Assembly (NCBI GenBank): GCA_027943335.1 | Contig: BSBK01002925.1 | Location: 682,001 to 746,000 of the forward strand | DNA: 64,000 bases | From: Chamaecyparis obtusa | Lineage: Eukaryota > Streptophyta > Pinopsida > Cupressales > Cupressaceae | Reading direction: 5' to 3' | Part shown: in pieces, positions 62,471 to 64,000 of the stretch | How positions within the stretch are numbered: the stretch's first letter is position 1 | Layout of the letters: every line of letters starts with the position of its first letter | Notes under the pieces: generated by a model | Database searches by the model: none | The model's input: the letters and a program-made list of their open reading frames with translations, nothing else | What the model was told of the DNA's origin: nothing | Translations under genes and position numbers: made by a program

Positions 62471-63400
62471 TATTAGAATTATTTAGAATAATAGAGAGGG
62501 GGGGTGAATCAAATGTTCTTAGGTCCAAATATACCAATTGAACTTTCAAATACTTCAATAATCTTAGATCTAATCACAAACACAATTGGGTCTCTAAAGT
62601 ATTTATCAGAAACATATAACATGTAGTCCACTATCCAAAAGTAATTAGCTTGCAGAATATAACAACATTCACACAAGTATAACACCAGGATTTATAGTGG
62701 AAACCCAACTTGGTAAAACCCACTTTGTAACATGTTACTGATATTTCACTCTTTTGAAGTGAGCTCTATGAAAAGCCAACCCTGTTAAAGGTTTACAAAC
62801 ACACTGCTAGGTGTGACCCTATGAAAGGATTTAAAGACTATGTCAAAAGTGACTTGGTTAAAGGATTTAAGTACATTCGATTAGAATGGCACCTTGATTA
62901 AAGGATCTATATAATGACTATTAGTTCAACCTTGATTAAAGGATTTAGACCAATACAATGGTTATAAAGTAACCGTTGTTTTTGGTCTGAAAAACATACA
63001 ACTCACTTTGCAAATAATAGATCCACTTTGCACATATATGTTGATTTAATGACTGAGCTTCATTTCCATCTTCATCACTGATATGCTCAGAATTCACTTC
63101 AAGAAATCAAAAATCTGATCAACTCCTTAACAGTTTCACCTTCAGCCTTCTACTTAGACTGATTAGTTAATAACATCAATAACTTTAGCCCATGTTGTAA
63201 CCTCACACTTGGGAAATTCCTTTATATCTCTTCAATTAGGTAGATCCATATTTTGTTGCTTAATCTCCTCCATAGATCTTAGGTTTAGGTCATATCCGTT
63301 GAATCCTTCCATCATTTATGTTATTCATCCTTCCTTCTAGATACATTTTCAAACTTCTCTTTGAATCCGTAATAAAATGATTTTTCATGCATTAAATTCT
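62471..63400 (-). repeat. Probable Copia-type LTR piece
   Basis: Starts tattag and soon shows gagagggggggtgaatc, as the Copia LTRs at 18155 and 23838 do (tgttag... gagaggggggtg). It also carries several cttg(a/g)ttaaaggattt-like repeats (62781-62950), parallel to the ccttgttagagga repeats of those LTRs. I found no primer site or second copy; the right end is arbitrary. Solo LTR or truncated element. Confidence 0.45.
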
Positions 63401-63779
63401 CCATACAATCAATTAATAAAGTCAACATGATTTACATATTCCAAGAATTCAACCATGTTGGATGGGAATCTGAATTCTTTCTCCAAATATAAATTACTGA
63501 CACTCAGTCAATACTTTTTTCTTCTCCTCATTCATCACTACATATCTTAGTCATCTAGATACAAACTATCTTCCTCAGCAAATACTATCACTCCACAATT
63601 TCATGTTACTCGGCATAAATTGATGTTTGATCAACACTAAATTTACTCATGACACAAAGTAGGGAGCAAGAGGGGCCAAAGGATGGTGTGCCCTAATGAT
63701 CCAAGCCTGCAACACACATGTGGAAGCAACAAACAACAAGAGTGAGAAAGAGAATGCCAAATCCTTTCATATATTATCA

Positions 63780-64000
63780 TCAATTTGAATCATACATGTT
63801 GGGTTGTAAGGCCTTCCTAGTTTAGGTCAGCTATTACAATGAATCTTAGAAGTCCTCCAACATGTGAGGATCTATTATAGATCTCCAATCTAATCTCTAC
63901 TATCTTCTATCAAAACTGACTCCCTAAACTACAACCAAACATCTACATTTATACAAGAAGCTATCAAGCTGAGTCAGCCTTTAGATCCACAATCAATAGA
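63780..64000 (-). repeat. Diverged relative of the LARD-F LTR
   Basis: On the minus strand, ttgtaatagctgacctaaac followed by aggaaggccttacaaccc and aacatgtatg parallels the LARD-F segment ttgtaattgcattgtatttg...cggaaggccttatagccggg...catgttggatg. It runs off the window, so its ends are unknown. Confidence 0.4.

Noticed and set aside
1..64000. tRNA or rRNA genes
   Set aside because: Only primer-site fragments complementary to tRNA 3' ends were seen; no cloverleaf with A and B boxes or rRNA sequence was recognised.

Overview
This window looks like nuclear DNA of a seed plant with a large, repeat-filled genome, possibly a gymnosperm. It is AT-rich. I found no convincing single-copy host gene, rRNA, tRNA or CRISPR array. 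At least 51 of 64 kb is LTR retrotransposon, mostly in nested layers whose borders can be read to the base from 5-bp target-site duplications (TSDs).

Layout. (1) 1-1954: end of a minus-strand element D (tRNA-iMet-type primer site at 560-571, LTR from 574), cut by Gypsy-C. (2) 1955-10899: Gypsy-C, a non-autonomous Ty3/Gypsy element on the minus strand (3.34-kb LTRs, TSD gtggg). It has a gag-like acidic ORF, no pol, and four primer-binding-site copies at an exact 121-bp period. (3) 10905-17929: diffuse AT-rich DNA with shuffled duplications near 14.3-16.1 kb and a series of short hairpins with changing arms at 16.3-17.9 kb. (4) 17930-25396: an old element E split by a complete Ty1/Copia element (18155-24999, minus strand, TSD gttgt). 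(5) 26558-61870: Gypsy-B, a Tat-like Ty3/Gypsy element on the minus strand (TSD cagct/tagct). Its LTRs are about 6,640 bp each, and each LTR carries a decayed ORF of at least 1,170 codons on the element's sense strand. Gypsy-B holds two later insertions: Gypsy-A (29464-41134, plus strand, TSD cattc) inside its 3' LTR, and LARD-F (46209-49258, plus strand, TSD atagt) between its RNase H and integrase regions. (6) 61871-64000: unassigned DNA and probable LTR pieces of two more families.

How the parts relate. Gypsy-A, -B and -C share an LTR 3' end ending in accaaca or a close variant, a primer site of the TGGCGACTCTGCTGGGGA type, and a similar polypurine region with a GAGATACA core. They look like one clan: A and B encode(d) gag, protease, an archaeal-type RNase H placed before the reverse transcriptase, reverse transcriptase, a catalytically changed Gypsy RNase H, and integrase; C could be a parasite using such proteins. 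All coding regions are broken. Where related copies can be compared, many stops lie at Gln codons, as expected from C-to-T decay of methylated DNA. The most unusual items are the LTR-borne ORF of Gypsy-B, the RNase H domain order, the repeated primer sites of Gypsy-C, and the hairpin series with compensating arms.
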